Assembly (NCBI GenBank): GCA_041550515.1
Contig: JBFEOQ010000059.1
Span: 1-8,305, forward strand
DNA: 8,305 nucleotides
Origin: PFL35 sp041550515
GTDB lineage: Archaea; Thermoplasmatota; E2; DHVEG-1
Direction of reading: 5' to 3'
In this document: piece by piece, positions 6,935 through 8,305 of the stretch
How the letters are laid out: each line of letters starts with the position of its first letter
How positions within the stretch are numbered: position 1 is the first letter of the stretch
Notes under the pieces: generated by a model
Database searches by the model: none
Seen by the model: only the letters and a program-made list of their open reading frames with translations
Told to the model about the DNA's origin: nothing
Program-made: the position numbers and the translations under genes

Positions 6935-7120
6935 ATGATTAGTCTTTCTGCATTTTTATTAATAATCCCATCAACTCATAATAAATATTCAGCCTTATCA
7001 GAAATTTTTCTGTCTTTATCAATAATTTTTCTAGTTATTTCAGCCATTATTTATTTTCTTAAAAAACAATTTGATAAACTTCTAAATATTGTTGATAAAA
7101 TAGATGATAATAATCATTAG
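6935..7120 (+). CDS. Small two-helix membrane protein, N-terminus uncertain
   Basis: I do not recognise a family. From ATG 6935 it has 61 residues: a hydrophobic helix (ISLSAFLLIIP), a short polar loop, a second helix (IFLSLSIIFLVISAIIYFL) and a charged tail ending KIDDNNH. The frame is open upstream to a TAG at 6821 and encodes a Lys/Glu-rich stretch followed by RASILFKIILIIGI, which would complete the first membrane helix; starting at 6935 cuts that helix in half. No ATG, GTG or TTG occurs in frame between 6824 and 6934. Options are a non-standard start such as ATT at 6842, a frameshift linking GTG 6828 to this frame, or ATG 6812 with read-through of TAG 6821. It ends in tandem stops, TAG then TAA. 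It probably shares the prefoldin transcript and converges on the cis-prenyltransferase gene. Confidence 0.5.
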   Translation: MISLSAFLLIIPSTHNKYSALSEIFLSLSIIFLVISAIIYFLKKQFDKLLNIVDKIDDNNH

Positions 7121-7140
7121 TAAGTTTATAAAATACGAAT

Positions 7141-7168
7141 TTAAAAAGATATAAATTATTCAATTTAT
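7141..7168 (-). terminator. Hairpin plus short T-run at the end of the cis-prenyltransferase gene
   Basis: ATAAATT (7151-7157) and AATTTAT (7162-7168) form a perfect 7-base stem with a 4-base loop, overlapping the stop codon at 7165-7167. Read on the minus strand it is followed by ATCTTTTTAA. The stem is all A/T and weak. Confidence 0.4.
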
Positions 7169-7953
7169 TTCCCATATCTTCTCTGTCTTTTTTGTATTGT
7201 TCTAATCGCTTGTAAAAAATCCCTTTTTTGAAATGCTGGCCAATATACATCAGAAAAATAGAGTTCTGAATAAGCTAGTTGCCATAGTAAAAAGTTAGAT
7301 ATTCTTTCTTCACCTGAAGTCCTAAGTATAATATCTGGGTCAGGTAAATCTTTTGTATAGAGATAGTGTGAGAAAGTTTTTTCTTTTATTTCTTCTATTT
7401 TTAATTTATCTTCTTTTACATCTTTTGCTATTTTTTTTATTGCCTGTATTATCTCTTCTCTACCACCATAAGCAAGAGCTATGTTAAATGAATATTTATC
7501 ATAATTTTGAGTTTGTTTCATTATTATTTTTGCTGATTTAGCTATTTCATTTGGTAATGAATCAATATGTCCTATTACTCTGACTCGAACTTGGTTCTTA
7601 TGTATTCTTGAATCTTTTGATGCGTTTTCAAGCTCTTGTTTACATAGATCCATAAGGGTTTTTACTTCATCTGTATTTCTATTAAAATTTTCTGTGGAAA
7701 AAGCATAAATTGTTAAATTTTTTATTCCTAATTCAAAACACCATTCTAAAACCTCAACTATTTTTTCTCGCCCAATTCTATGACCTGCTTCAGGCTTTAA
7801 ATCTAAATCTTTTGCAAAGCGTCTGTTTCCATCCATTATTATTGCTAAATGTTTTGGGATAGGATTTTGTTTTATTTCATCTAGTAGTTTTAAATCTCTA
7901 AAATCATTAAATTTTTTTGATATTATATTGTATGTATCTGATCTGTAGATCAT
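7165..7953 (-). CDS. uppS: Cis-prenyltransferase (polyprenyl diphosphate synthase, UppS family)
   Basis: Adds isopentenyl diphosphate units in cis to an allylic diphosphate, making the long polyprenyl chain that becomes the dolichyl-type lipid carrier for N-glycosylation and S-layer glycans. It acts at the inner face of the membrane. From ATG 7953 it has 262 residues, the normal family length. Family motifs are all visible: IIMDGNRR with catalytic D41 and the arginines that bind diphosphate, H58, YAFSTENF (83-90), FNIALAYGGR (156-165), and PDPDIILRTSGEERISNFLLWQLAYSELYF (204-233). The C-terminal end is RRYGK. The frame is open for 34 codons upstream to an ATT at 8053-8055 preceded by AGGAG, and a TATA-like box fits that start better, so the true N-terminus may be longer. 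It converges with the small membrane ORF. Confidence 0.94.
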   Translation of the reverse strand: MIYRSDTYNIISKKFNDFRDLKLLDEIKQNPIPKHLAIIMDGNRRFAKDLDLKPEAGHRIGREKIVEVLEWCFELGIKNLTIYAFSTENFNRNTDEVKTLMDLCKQELENASKDSRIHKNQVRVRVIGHIDSLPNEIAKSAKIIMKQTQNYDKYSFNIALAYGGREEIIQAIKKIAKDVKEDKLKIEEIKEKTFSHYLYTKDLPDPDIILRTSGEERISNFLLWQLAYSELYFSDVYWPAFQKRDFLQAIRTIQKRQRRYGK

Positions 7954-8065
7954 TGAACCTATTTTTCTAAATATATTATTTTTGATTGCATATTTTTCTA
8001 GCTCGTTAATTTTTTTACCAGCTAGTGCTTTAAGTGTCGTTTTTCTTTTTGTAATGTTTTTACAA

Positions 8066-8070
8066 CTCCT
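8066..8070 (-). promoter_or_regulatory. Candidate ribosome binding site pointing to a longer cis-prenyltransferase
   Basis: AGGAG on the minus strand, 10 bases before an in-frame ATT (8053-8055). ATG 7953 has only AGGT three bases upstream, which is too close. No ATG, GTG or TTG lies at the expected distance in the prenyltransferase frame. Confidence 0.45.
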
Positions 8071-8089
8071 ATGTAATTCAATAATATGT

Positions 8090-8104
8090 GTTTATATTTA
8101 AAAA
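8090..8104 (-). promoter_or_regulatory. Probable TATA box of the cis-prenyltransferase gene
   Basis: TTTTTAAATATAAAC on the minus strand would start transcription near 8070, at the AGGAG. That gives a leader of about 15 bases for a start at 8055 but about 117 bases for ATG 7953. Confidence 0.4.
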
Positions 8105-8176
8105 TGTTTGAAAAAGTAGATAAATTAATTTAAAAAAAATTATGAATATGAATTCTTATTTTAAGAGATAATAAAA

Positions 8177-8305
8177 TTATTTTTTGTTTTTATTTACAAA
8201 TTTTTTTATTTCTTCTATATTTTCTATTATTAACTCTGCTTTTCTAAGTCCAAATCTAAATGGGTATGCATCATTTTCATCTCTTTTAATTGCAATGACT
8301 GGATT
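8177..8305 (-). CDS. C-terminus of an unidentified protein (partial)
   Basis: The last 42 residues of a gene whose start lies beyond the window. The visible part begins NPVIAIKRDENDAYPFRFGL, continues with a helix (RKAELIIENIEEIKKFV) and ends in NKNKK before a TAA stop. A short beta strand with a charged turn, then one amphipathic helix, suggests a small soluble protein. I do not recognise the family. It lies upstream of the cis-prenyltransferase gene on the same strand, 121 to 223 bases away depending on that gene's start, with a TATA-like box between, so the two are probably separate transcripts. Confidence 0.6.
   Translation of the reverse strand, partial: NPVIAIKRDENDAYPFRFGLRKAELIIENIEEIKKFVNKNKK

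Noticed and set aside
7059..7250. A minus-strand open frame across the ends of the membrane ORF and the cis-prenyltransferase gene.
   Set aside because: It overlaps the conserved C-terminal end of the cis-prenyltransferase in another frame and has no features of its own.
1..8305. CRISPR array, tRNA, rRNA, insertion sequence or defence-gene cluster.
   Set aside because: No regularly spaced repeats, no cloverleaf-like GC-rich stretch, and no transposase, nuclease or effector motifs were seen on either strand.

Overview
The window is AT-rich archaeal DNA. The archaeal call rests on a prefoldin beta subunit, a cis-prenyltransferase of archaeal type (DGNRR and RIHKNQVRVRVIG-like motifs), TATA-like boxes at archaeal spacing and T-rich 3' ends. 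Two very large secreted gingipain-like (peptidase C25) proteins in 6 kb suggest an uncultured, protein-degrading sediment lineage, possibly Thermoplasmatota such as Marine Benthic Group D. That placement is an inference from gene content and was not tested.

Layout: (1) 7-2502 (+) is a secreted C25 peptidase with propeptide-like region, interrupted catalytic domain and visible His/Cys dyad. Its 5' end touches the window edge and it ends at a hairpin-plus-T-tract terminator. (2) 2589-3206 (+) is a small metallo-beta-lactamase-fold hydrolase of the glyoxalase II/ETHE1 type. (3) 3271-6210 (-), convergent with it, is a 979-residue membrane-anchored protein that joins a region like cell-wall-binding repeat 2 to a second, divergent C25-like domain. 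(4) 6211-6427 is a divergent intergenic region with two adjacent DNA dyads. (5) 6428-6799 (+) is prefoldin beta, followed by a short two-helix membrane protein whose N-terminus cannot be assigned with a normal start codon. (6) 7165-7953 (-) is the cis-prenyltransferase, whose reading frame stays open well upstream of its first ATG. (7) 8177-8305 (-) is the C-terminus of an unidentified protein.

How they fit: the C25 proteins would act outside the membrane, one released and one tethered, cutting external protein. The cis-prenyltransferase makes the polyprenyl lipid used for surface glycosylation, and prefoldin is a cytosolic housekeeping chaperone. Apart from (+) prefoldin and the membrane ORF behind it, nothing here looks like a tightly coupled operon. 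I see no CRISPR array, tRNA, rRNA or insertion sequence. The most unusual signals are the domain architecture of the 979-residue protein, the two genes with missing standard starts, and the paired dyads at 6268-6327. I found no convincing wholly new system.
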